The notes under the pieces: model-generated
Told to the model about the DNA's origin: nothing
Seen by the model: the letters and a program-made list of their open reading frames with translations, nothing else
Databases searched by the model: none
Shown here: piece after piece, positions 1-5,501 of the stretch
How positions within the stretch are numbered: the stretch's first letter is position 1
Layout of the letters: each line of letters opens with the position of its first letter
Made by a program: the position numbers and the translations under genes
Assembly: GCA_016927095.1 (NCBI GenBank)
Contig: JAFGNI010000698.1
Span: 1 to 6,578, forward strand
Length of the DNA stretch: 6,578 nt
Direction: 5' to 3'
Source of the DNA: Anaerolineae bacterium
GTDB taxonomy: Bacteria; Chloroflexota; Anaerolineae; B4-G1; SLSP01

Positions 1-496
1 CAAAGCAGAACGCGAGCGGCTCGGTGAGGTTGCGGGAATAGGCCATGAGCACCCCGACATACAGCGCGTAGGTGCAGGCATACCAGGGCGTGATGTCCCA
101 CGCCGCCAACCACCGCGCCAGGAGATAGGTGGTCACCACGATCGCGACCAGGTTGACCAATGGAATCGCCCAGGCAATGGGCAACGCCGTCAGCCCAGAG
201 ATGCCTCGCACCAGCACCGGCAGGAGGATCCGCTGTAGGCGATAGGCTGGCGCATCCAGATGCGGCACGGCTGCGCTGCCCAGGGCCGCGATGTAGTAGA
301 CGAACTGCCCGTCGTAGCCACGCCTGCCGGCAGGATCAAGGTCGGCGTAGCGCTCGCCCAGCCATGCAAACCAGAGCGGGTCAAAGCCGTGGAGAGACAG
401 CGCGACGAGCGAGAAGACTACGTAGAGCAGCACTACGGCGAGGGCAACTCTGAGCGACGGGTCCTGTAGGAGTCTGAGGCGCCGTTTGAGATCCAT
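1..496 (-). CDS. Polytopic membrane protein, N-terminal part (GT-C / glycopolymer-formation-like), runs out of window
   Basis: The open frame starts at the ATG at 496-494 and stays open for 165 codons to the window edge, so the C-terminus is missing. The start follows an AAGGAAG ribosome site about 6 nt upstream and lies 28 nt after the oxidoreductase stop, consistent with co-transcription. Residues 4-8 are basic (KRRLR), followed by a strong membrane segment at about 16-36. A loop then carries GYDGQFVYYIA (60-70) and a D-x-P-x-Y-R-x-Q-R-x-L-L-P motif (81-93). Further hydrophobic stretches lie at about 104-128 and 139-153. The YDGQ plus YRxQRxLLP pattern is one I know from bacterial integral membrane proteins annotated as cell-surface glycopolymer formation or GT39-like proteins. 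In GT-C glycosyltransferases an Asp in the first external loop is catalytic, and D62 could fill that role. The glycosyltransferase assignment is inference; membrane location is well supported. Confidence 0.8.
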   Translation of the reverse strand, partial: MDLKRRLRLLQDPSLRVALAVVLLYVVFSLVALSLHGFDPLWFAWLGERYADLDPAGRRGYDGQFVYYIAALGSAAVPHLDAPAYRLQRILLPVLVRGISGLTALPIAWAIPLVNLVAIVVTTYLLARWLAAWDITPWYACTYALYVGVLMAYSRNLTEPLAFCF

Positions 497-524
497 TTGG
501 CTTCCTTGCCGGCTAGCGGTGCTC

Positions 525-2267
525 CTAGGTCCCGTCGACATCCCAGGCGAAGACGTGGACGGCAGACGCTCCCCAGGTCTGCTCGGGGATGAAGCGGATG
601 GCGCGGGTGGTGACGTCGACGGGCAGACGGACGAGGCGCTGGTAGTTGTTGTCGACGCGGGTAATGGGGGTCCACTGGCCATCCTCGTCCAGCGCGTCGA
701 TGCGGAAGGCACGGACGAGCGTAACGGGCGGCGTAACCGGCGGCATATCGAGCGGATAGCTGGAGGGTTGGTTCTTCTCAGGGCGGTTGAGGTCGCTGTC
801 GAAGGTGAAGCGCAGCTGCGTGACGCGGGCCGGCGCGTCGAAGCGGTACTCAACCCAGGCGCCCAAGCAAGCGGTCCAACCGTTGTCGGCGCCGTCCGCG
901 GGCCGGTCAAGGCCGTTGCGGAGGGACTCAGGATCGCCCTCGGAGGCTACCAGCGTGGCATGCCGCGTCAGTTCGGGAACCGCTCGAGTGTGCCAGGGCA
1001 GGTAGCAGTCGTCGTCCATCAGCGTCTGCTGTAGCTCGTCGAGATGCGCCTCATAGACGCCGCGGGGCGTGGTCGATTCGCGGACGGCGATGGCGGCTGC
1101 CGTGCCCGCAGCCTGACCAAGCACAGCGCAGGTGGCCATCACGCGGGTGGCGCTCATCGCGGCGTGGGTGACGCTGATGTTCCGCCCGGCGACGAAGAGG
1201 TTGGCGATGTTGCGCGAGTAGAGCGCGCGGTAGGGAATACCGAAGGGAGATGGGGCGGGATGGAAGATGGTCGGCTCGCCGTCCCAGGCCATCCCCCCGG
1301 GATGGTGGTCATCCATCGTCCAGCCGCCGTAGGCGATCAGGTCCTCAAACCTGCCCTCGGCCCTCACATCGTTCTGCGTCACGATCACGTCACCTTCGTA
1401 GCGCCGGCTCTCGCGCTTGCCCGGCAGGAAGCCGACCCAGTCAAGCACCCAGTTGCCAGCGCCGTGGTCACCACGGTTCTTGAGATGATCCCAGACGCCG
1501 AAGGCGATCTTGAGCAGCTCGTCACGGATCTCCTCGGTGTCGTGGATGGCGTCCTGCTCCCCACCCAGCTCGATCCACCAAAAGTTGGTGCTCAGCAGAT
1601 CGTGGCTTCGGTGGGGCAGATCCTCGCAGGTCTCGTAGACGTGTGCCCAAGCCGGCGGGATGAAGGGCTGCAGGCGGTCCGTCTCCCGTGCCTGGATCAG
1701 GCAACTCATCCCCATCGTCTTTCGATCAGCCTCCTCCGGCTCGATGTCCTCGTCAAACTCGGATCGCGCCTCGCGGCCCATACGGTAGGCAGCGCCGGTC
1801 AACGGCGCCAGAACACTATCACCTGAGCAATCGGCAAAGAGGTCGGCCTCGACGGTGTGCCAGGTCTCCGCCATCGTCTGGTAGCCCGTGACCGAAGCGA
1901 TGCGCCGGCCGTCGCCGGCGTCGTCCATCTCAACCTTGTTGCAGGCGCAGTTGAGCAGCAGCAGGATGTTCGGCTCAAAGCGCACCTTCTCGTAGAGGAC
2001 GCTGTCCCAGGTTGAGTAGTTGCGCAGCGGGTTCCGGTAGCGGTTCTCCAGCTCGAACTCCTCGATGAGGCCGGTCTCACGATTGTCGGTGCCGTGGGCG
2101 CCGCAGACGTGCATCCTGATCTCCGACGAGGCGTTGCCCCCTAGCACGGGACGGTCCTGCATCAGCGCCACCTTCACGCCGTGTCGCGCCGCAGCGATGG
2201 CGGCACACATGCCGGATAGGCCGCCGCCGACGATACAGAAGTCGACTTGATGGGATAGGGTTCTCAT
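525..2267 (-). CDS. FAD-dependent oxidoreductase (FAD_oxidored family, GGNASSEIRMH signature)
   Basis: This 580-residue protein is probably a cytosolic flavoenzyme; it has no signal peptide. The N-terminus carries a dinucleotide-binding Rossmann fold: DFCIVGGGLSGMCAAIAAARHG at 9-30 contains GxGxxG at 14-19. It is followed by the family signature L-GGNASSEIRMH-VCGAHG at 42-59. A second FAD contact region, NLFVAGRNISVTHAAMSATR (356-375) and AVLGQAAGTAAA (381-392), closes the nucleotide-binding domain; D149 in ADCSGDS (145-151) fits the middle FAD motif. Residues about 430-580 form an extra C-terminal region rich in alternating hydrophobic residues (VEYRFDAPARVTQLRFTFD, 472-490), resembling a beta-sandwich or discoidin-like module. 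The ATG at 2267 is supported by AAAGGAG 6 nt upstream. The gene follows the URO-D gene after a repeat-rich 114-nt spacer and precedes a membrane protein gene. The substrate is unknown; related proteins are usually annotated only as FAD-dependent oxidoreductases. Confidence 0.9.
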   Translation of the reverse strand: MRTLSHQVDFCIVGGGLSGMCAAIAAARHGVKVALMQDRPVLGGNASSEIRMHVCGAHGTDNRETGLIEEFELENRYRNPLRNYSTWDSVLYEKVRFEPNILLLLNCACNKVEMDDAGDGRRIASVTGYQTMAETWHTVEADLFADCSGDSVLAPLTGAAYRMGREARSEFDEDIEPEEADRKTMGMSCLIQARETDRLQPFIPPAWAHVYETCEDLPHRSHDLLSTNFWWIELGGEQDAIHDTEEIRDELLKIAFGVWDHLKNRGDHGAGNWVLDWVGFLPGKRESRRYEGDVIVTQNDVRAEGRFEDLIAYGGWTMDDHHPGGMAWDGEPTIFHPAPSPFGIPYRALYSRNIANLFVAGRNISVTHAAMSATRVMATCAVLGQAAGTAAAIAVRESTTPRGVYEAHLDELQQTLMDDDCYLPWHTRAVPELTRHATLVASEGDPESLRNGLDRPADGADNGWTACLGAWVEYRFDAPARVTQLRFTFDSDLNRPEKNQPSSYPLDMPPVTPPVTLVRAFRIDALDEDGQWTPITRVDNNYQRLVRLPVDVTTRAIRFIPEQTWGASAVHVFAWDVDGT

Positions 2268-2273
2268 TTTTGG

Positions 2274-2280
2274 CTCCTTT
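2274..2280 (-). promoter_or_regulatory. Ribosome binding site of the FAD oxidoreductase gene
   Basis: AAAGGAG read on the minus strand lies 6 nt before the ATG at 2267. It fixes the start and shows that the heptamer repeats immediately upstream lie in the 5' leader or spacer rather than in coding sequence. Confidence 0.8.
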
Positions 2281-2290
2281 GGGAGACAAG

Positions 2291-2356
2291 TCGAAAGTCA
2301 CGAGTCTCGAGTCTCGAGTCTCGGGGAAAGCTTGACTTTCGACTCGAGACTTTCGA
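2291..2356. repeat. Imperfect 16-bp inverted repeat framing a heptamer-rich spacer
   Basis: The arms are 2291-2306 and 2341-2356. On the plus strand the left arm is tcgaaagtcacgagtc, and the right arm is its reverse complement with one mismatch (a/t at the tenth base). The interior contains more copies of cgagtct and a small gaaag/ctttc hairpin (2326-2330 with 2336-2340). The whole segment is built from two heptamer-phase words, TCGAAAG and TCTCGAG, in both orientations. It sits between the URO-D stop and the oxidoreductase ribosome site. The transcript could fold into a long hairpin, but no T-run follows, so I do not call it a terminator. Confidence 0.75.
2301..2323. repeat. Tandem heptamer repeat (cgagtct, 3 full copies plus 2 bases)
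   Basis: Three exact head-to-tail copies of cgagtct occupy 2301-2321, with the first two bases of a fourth at 2322-2323. Each junction forms a ctcgag palindrome. Exact tandem identity in non-coding DNA suggests recent slippage or a propagating repeat family. Confidence 0.85.
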
Positions 2357-2362
2357 TTTGGT

Positions 2363-2383
2363 ACGATTCACGATGCACGATTC
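2363..2383. repeat. Second tandem heptamer repeat (acgattc / acgatgc / acgattc)
   Basis: Three consecutive heptamers lie at 2363-2369, 2370-2376 and 2377-2383; the middle one differs by a single base. The last copy runs into the URO-D stop codon (TGA at 2384-2382 on the minus strand). This is a different word from the cgagtct array 40 bp away but has the same 7-bp period. Confidence 0.8.
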
Positions 2384-3512
2384 ATAGCCAGTCGAGTGGG
2401 TACTCCCCCCATTTGCGGCCGGCTTCGATGAAGCGTATGGTGTTGGCTTGTTGACGTTCGGTCAGGTTGGCGGCGTAAGGGCCGGCAGTCGGCGCGAGGA
2501 TCAGTCCACCGCCCTGGCCCGCGTCGCGGATCTGACGCTTCACGAGCGCCTCCATCTGATCGGGCGTAAGGCGCTCGAAGTCATCATACTGGACGGTGCC
2601 CACAAGACAAACGCGATCGCCAATCCGAGCCTTGGCGTCGGCCAAGGCGCAGTCACCGATGGGTGGCTCCTCGATGGGCTGGATGCCGTCGGCGCCCAGG
2701 TCGGCGATGCGCTCCAGGATGCCGCTGATATTGCCGTGGTGGTGGACGATGACGCGCCCGCCGTGGTCGTGGATCATCTCAAAGAGCGGCGCGTCGAAGG
2801 GCGTGATCAGTGCGTCGAACGCCTTGGGCGAGCACATCGGCGGCGCCACGAACTCGGTCCCGACGGCGAAGAATACCGGACCGGCGCCGGCGTCCAACGC
2901 CTTCTGCCAGAACTCGACGGCCCGCTCGTACATCTCGCGCGTGAAACGCAGCAGCCGCTCGCGCTCGGTCAGCGTCCAAATGGCAAAGTTCTCCGGGTGC
3001 GTCAGCCCGTAGGCAACGCCGATGGGCATCCCGATATCAACCATCATCAACCCATCATCGCCCAGCCGGCTCGCTGCCGCGTTGAAGGCGGTCATATCGG
3101 GCTCTACCGGCTCGTAAGGGATCGAAAGCACCTTATCGAGGTCGTCGATGTCCTTGCAGAAGTGCTCGGTGCGCGCCCCGGCGGCGTTCTCGGCGTCCTG
3201 GCGGTGCTCGGCGGTCAAGTCGCCCTTCGGCGTGTGGAGAATCGTCCGGGTGATCGTCCAGCCGTCGCCTTGCTCGACCATCGTCTCGATCTCGGCTGCG
3301 GCGGTATAGTAGGGCGCAGCGGGGATCGACCGACGGTCGAGCCAATCAGTCTGGTGGCGGACGGCATCGATGATGGGCGCGTAGCTGGGGAGACTGTAGA
3401 CGTCGACATAGTAGCCCAGCCGCTCGCGCGGGTAGAGCATCCAAATGGGGACGCAGTCGGGCTGTTCGCCATTCAGGGCAGCCCAGAGACGCTGCTTGGA
3501 GGTCATCGGCAT
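2382..3512 (-). CDS. Uroporphyrinogen decarboxylase (URO-D) superfamily protein, MtaA/CmuA-like branch
   Basis: This is a 376-residue TIM-barrel protein of the URO-D/COG0407 superfamily, which includes heme-pathway decarboxylases and cobalamin/corrinoid-dependent methyltransferases (MtaA, CmuA). The N-terminus MTSKQRLWAALNGEQPDCVPIW (3-24) is the typical opening. VIVHHHGNISGILERIADLG (254-273) followed by ADGIQPIEEPP (274-284) matches the region that in methyltransferases carries the His-x-Cys zinc ligands. Here it reads HHHGN (257-261), so the usual Cys position is His. The C-terminus GGLILAPTAGPYAANLTERQ (335-354) plus NTIRFIEAGRKWG (357-369) is also characteristic. The ATG at 3512 gives MPMTSKQ; the ATG two codons later is an alternative, and the ribosome site is weak (GGGG or AAGG upstream). 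The gene begins 15 nt after the preceding gene, as in an operon. It is unlikely to be heme-pathway HemE: it is not in a heme cluster and resembles the catabolic branch. The substrate is unknown. Confidence 0.88.
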   Translation of the reverse strand: MPMTSKQRLWAALNGEQPDCVPIWMLYPRERLGYYVDVYSLPSYAPIIDAVRHQTDWLDRRSIPAAPYYTAAAEIETMVEQGDGWTITRTILHTPKGDLTAEHRQDAENAAGARTEHFCKDIDDLDKVLSIPYEPVEPDMTAFNAAASRLGDDGLMMVDIGMPIGVAYGLTHPENFAIWTLTERERLLRFTREMYERAVEFWQKALDAGAGPVFFAVGTEFVAPPMCSPKAFDALITPFDAPLFEMIHDHGGRVIVHHHGNISGILERIADLGADGIQPIEEPPIGDCALADAKARIGDRVCLVGTVQYDDFERLTPDQMEALVKRQIRDAGQGGGLILAPTAGPYAANLTERQQANTIRFIEAGRKWGEYPLDWL

Positions 3513-3527
3513 CGTATGACCCCGGCC

Positions 3528-4049
3528 TTAGGCGGATCGGACGCCTGCATTGCGGGCCAGGGCTGCGAGGCGATGGGCGAAGTGGGCTCGATCGGTCGCG
3601 TCCTTAGCAATGGTAAGGATGGGACGACTGGCCTCGGCGCTAGTTGAGTGCTCAGAGGCGAGGACCAGCCGGCTGTGGGCGGCGGCAATCCGGCTGAGTA
3701 GGTCCAAGTCGCCAGCCTCGATCGTATGCCAGCGCCCGCGCCGGTTGTCAGTGAGAAGCCAGTCCCGGAGCCGGGCGAGAGCGACCGGATCCTCCGCGAT
3801 CTCAATGCTGACGCACCGCTGGGTCCACCAGAGGTTGAAGCGCGAGAAGGACGGGCGGCCCTGGGCGTCGACGCCCTCGTGGAGATGGTAGGACCACAGC
3901 GCCGCAAGCCCCGACGCAAGGCCCCGTCCCTCGGATTGGACCTGGCGGGGCGTCTCGCGGTCGAAGGTGTCCTCGTACCAGAGCTGCCGGCGGGCGTCGG
4001 AGACGGGGCAAATGCACCTTCGCTGTTGACGCACACGGCCACTCGTCAC
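3528..4049 (-). CDS. Hypothetical protein, 173 residues, start overlaps vapC stop
   Basis: I do not recognise this family. The frame has balanced amino-acid composition, unlike the Arg/Pro/Ser-rich alternative frame over the same bases. Visible features are a C-x-C-P near the N-terminus (12-15), LWYEDTFDRETPRQ (23-36), a Trp-rich stretch LWSYHLHEGV (51-60) with FNLWWTQRC (71-79), and a C-terminal half that looks alpha-helical (LARLRDWLL, LDLLSRIAAAHSRLVLASEH, FAHRLAALARNAG). There is no signal peptide and no membrane segment. The only start near the N-terminus is GTG at 4049, forming a GTGA overlap with the vapC stop; GTG at codon 6 is an alternative. No ATG occurs in the frame and there is no strong ribosome site, so translation may depend on coupling to vapC. 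The stop is 15 nt before the URO-D start. An N-terminal truncation by arrival of vapBC is possible. Confidence 0.7.
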   Translation of the reverse strand: MTSGRVRQQRRCICPVSDARRQLWYEDTFDRETPRQVQSEGRGLASGLAALWSYHLHEGVDAQGRPSFSRFNLWWTQRCVSIEIAEDPVALARLRDWLLTDNRRGRWHTIEAGDLDLLSRIAAAHSRLVLASEHSTSAEASRPILTIAKDATDRAHFAHRLAALARNAGVRSA

Positions 4050-4447
4050 TCTGTCCAGTTCTCGATCTGAAGTCCGGGTACTCGCGAGAACTCACGTACG
4101 TTGTTCGTGACCAGGACAACGCCGAGGCTCAAGGCGTGACTAGCAATCAGCGTGTCCAGCGAACCGATCGGCGTTCCCCTTCGCTCCAGATACGCGCGAA
4201 CGTGACCATAGGTGGCGGCTGCGTCGGCGTCAAAGAGCGCGATCTCTAGCGGCGCGGTGAACTGCTCCAATGCAGCATGGTTGCGGTCGGTATACTGGCT
4301 CTTCCGAACACCGTAGGAAAGCTCTGCCAACGTGATCGACGAGATACCAATGTCGCCCACGCGGTGCGCCGTGAAGGCCTCTAACACCTCGTGAGGCTGC
4401 TCCTTGATCAGGTAGATGCAGATATTTGTGTCGAGGAGGTACCTCAT
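4046..4447 (-). CDS. vapC: VapC-type PIN-domain toxin ribonuclease
   Basis: A complete 133-residue type II toxin of the VapC/PIN family, which are Mg-dependent endoribonucleases that cleave specific tRNAs or rRNA when the antitoxin is lost. The acidic PIN residues are in place: D6 in YLLDTNI (3-9), E42 in SSITLAELSYGV (36-47) and D98 in PIGSLDTLIASHAL (93-106). The C-terminal signature TNNVREFSRVPGL (114-126) with IENW (128-131) follows. Length is normal for the family and nothing looks degraded. The ATG at 4447 overlaps the vapB stop (ATGA), the classic antitoxin-toxin coupling. Its TGA in turn overlaps the GTG start of the next gene. Base composition is visibly less GC-rich than the flanking enzymes, which suggests horizontal acquisition. 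The RNA target cannot be told from the sequence. Confidence 0.95.
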   Translation of the reverse strand: MRYLLDTNICIYLIKEQPHEVLEAFTAHRVGDIGISSITLAELSYGVRKSQYTDRNHAALEQFTAPLEIALFDADAAATYGHVRAYLERRGTPIGSLDTLIASHALSLGVVLVTNNVREFSRVPGLQIENWTE

Positions 4448-4677
4448 TCGAACACATCCTCACGGGCCTGCACCTCCGGCTGCTCACGCGTTGACAGGTA
4501 GTCTTCGCTGAATTGGTCGAGGCTGTCAAAGAGGGTCTCCCAAGAATACGTCGACGGAATCAGCAAAACGGCGTGGCCGACTCGCTTGATGAAGACCTCG
4601 TCTCCTTCGAACCGATATTCCTTCGGCAGTCGCACAGCCTGACTGCGTCCATTCATGAATAGCTTCGCCGTATCCAT
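4444..4677 (-). CDS. vapB: VapB antitoxin (AbrB/SpoVT-type DNA-binding N-terminus)
   Basis: A 77-residue antitoxin. Residues 3-30 (TAKLFMNGRSQAVRLPKEYR and following) match the swapped-hairpin AbrB/MazE DNA-binding domain, with NGRSQAVRLP at 9-18 as the hallmark. The acidic C-terminal half (about 45-77, with SWETLFDSLDQF at 45-56) is the expected toxin-neutralising segment that wraps the PIN domain. The ATG at 4677 has GGGAGG 6 nt upstream. The gene is preceded by a strong promoter with an embedded perfect palindrome, as expected for autorepression by the VapBC complex. Its stop overlaps the vapC ATG. Confidence 0.95.
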   Translation of the reverse strand: MDTAKLFMNGRSQAVRLPKEYRFEGDEVFIKRVGHAVLLIPSTYSWETLFDSLDQFSEDYLSTREQPEVQAREDVFE

Positions 4678-4683
4678 CGTACA

Positions 4684-4689
4684 CCTCCC
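4684..4689 (-). promoter_or_regulatory. Ribosome binding site of vapB
   Basis: GGGAGG on the minus strand, 6 nt before the vapB ATG. It is clearly stronger than the sites before vapC and the third gene, consistent with antitoxin being made in excess of toxin. Confidence 0.85.
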
Positions 4690-4695
4690 GAATAC

Positions 4696-4720
4696 TGATA
4701 TATACTAGTAGTATATATCA
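4696..4720. promoter_or_regulatory. Perfect inverted-repeat operator of vapBC
   Basis: Two perfect 10-bp arms, tgatatatac (4696-4705) and gtatatatca (4711-4720), flank a 5-bp spacer tagta. The palindrome is centred at 4708 and overlaps the -10 box and the predicted transcription start of the vapBC promoter. AbrB-type VapB antitoxins bind such palindromes, with VapC as co-repressor, so this is very probably the autoregulatory operator. Its pure A/T character stands out in a GC-rich locus. Confidence 0.9.
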
Positions 4721-4737
4721 ACCAACGACCATGTCAA
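4710..4737 (-). promoter_or_regulatory. Sigma70-type promoter of vapBC
   Basis: On the minus strand a perfect -35 TTGACA (4737-4732) is followed after 16 bp by TATACT (4715-4710), one mismatch from consensus. Transcription would start near 4703, leaving a leader of about 25 nt that contains the ribosome site. The -35 box overlaps the stop codon of the MBL-fold gene (4736-4734). This is the only convincing promoter I see in the window. Confidence 0.85.
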
Positions 4738-5483
4738 TCGCTGGCATCAGTGAGCTCGAAGTAGGTCAAGGGCATATGTCCGGCAGTCAGCTCGATCTCG
4801 GGATGGGCGGCAGCCCAGGCCAATAGGGGGAGCGCATGCGGGCCCATGACGAGGCGGATCGCCCAGTCCGGAAAGCCGGTCGCGAGACCGGGGGACGCAG
4901 CGTCGCCGGCGTGGAAGTGCCAGCCGCGTTCGGTCCGGATGGCCACGCCGCAGTGACCGCGAGTGTGGCCAAAGAGCGGCACGAGCCACATCTCGGGCCG
5001 GAACGGCAGGCGGATGGCGTCGAAGTCGTACCACCGGCCATTCGTATCAGCGTAGGTGACGATCTGCGGCCGGTGCGCGAGGTGACGACGGACGTAGCCG
5101 AGGTCGAGCCACCTGCGACGGGGCCCGAGGAAGGCGTCGAGCTCACGTTGGTGGACGTGCACGGTGGCGTGAGGAAAATCGAGCAGGCCGCCGCAGTGAT
5201 CGAAGTGCATGTGCGTGAGCACGATATGACGGACATCTTCCGGCTGGAAACCGATCTGTGCGACCTGGTGCACCGCCATCTCCTCGGGCTTGAGCGGCAG
5301 GATCGTGACAACGCGGAAAGCGCGCAGGATGGCGGTGCGATGGACGTAGTCGTCGCGCCCCAGGCCGGTATCCACCAACACAAGCCCGGCGTCGGTCTCC
5401 ACCAGCAGGCAAAGGGCGCCAGTGCGCAGGCTGGCCGGCACGCGGGCGTTGCACGTCATGCAGTTGAGGCGATGGATCCTCAT
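4734..5483 (-). CDS. MBL-fold metallo-hydrolase (lactonase-like)
   Basis: A complete 249-residue metallo-beta-lactamase-fold protein. The two-metal ligand set is intact: H91-x-H93-x-D95-H96 in LTHMHFDHCGG (89-99), H173 in FGHTRGHCG (171-179), D194 in FHAGDA (190-195) and H236 in TAGHMPL (233-239). The opening LNCMTCNARVPASLRTGALC (6-25) with LLVETDAGLVLVDTGLG (26-42) resembles a broad family annotated as MBL-fold hydrolases or N-acyl-homoserine-lactonase-like proteins. Residues 97-170 form the substrate lid. There is no signal peptide, so it is cytosolic. The ATG at 5483 lacks a good ribosome site; M9 is a possible alternative. It is separated from the isomerase gene by a 198-nt stretch containing a possible gene remnant, and its stop lies inside the vapBC -35 box. 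A lactone or ester hydrolase step in the neighbouring catabolic pathway, or quorum quenching, are both possible inferences. Confidence 0.9.
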   Translation of the reverse strand: MRIHRLNCMTCNARVPASLRTGALCLLVETDAGLVLVDTGLGRDDYVHRTAILRAFRVVTILPLKPEEMAVHQVAQIGFQPEDVRHIVLTHMHFDHCGGLLDFPHATVHVHQRELDAFLGPRRRWLDLGYVRRHLAHRPQIVTYADTNGRWYDFDAIRLPFRPEMWLVPLFGHTRGHCGVAIRTERGWHFHAGDAASPGLATGFPDWAIRLVMGPHALPLLAWAAAHPEIELTAGHMPLTYFELTDASD

Positions 5484-5501
5484 CGACTGTCTATTTTGGC
5501 A

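Noticed and set aside
486..1826. Two long plus-strand frames (486-1034 and 1044-1826) opposite the FAD oxidoreductase
   Set aside because: Both are antisense shadows of an enzyme with clear FAD-binding motifs; neither shows a family signature.
2291..2356. Inverted repeat considered as a transcription terminator after the URO-D gene
   Set aside because: The loop is long and repetitive and no T-run follows on the transcribed strand.
2291..2383. Heptamer repeats considered as a CRISPR array or iteron origin
   Set aside because: Units are 7 bp without unique spacers of regular length, and there are no cas or replication genes nearby.
2448..3647. 399-codon open frame on the plus strand opposite the URO-D gene
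   Set aside because: It is a mirror frame of a well-supported gene with no motifs, and crosses the start junction of two minus-strand genes.
3503..4042. Alternative minus-strand frame overlapping the hypothetical protein
   Set aside because: Its translation is dominated by Ser, Arg, Pro, Thr and Ala as in a frame-shifted GC-rich gene, while the 3528-4049 frame has balanced composition and fits the operon spacing.
4046..4740. vapBC considered as part of an insertion sequence or integron cassette
   Set aside because: I find no transposase, terminal inverted repeats, target duplications or attC-like structure at its edges.
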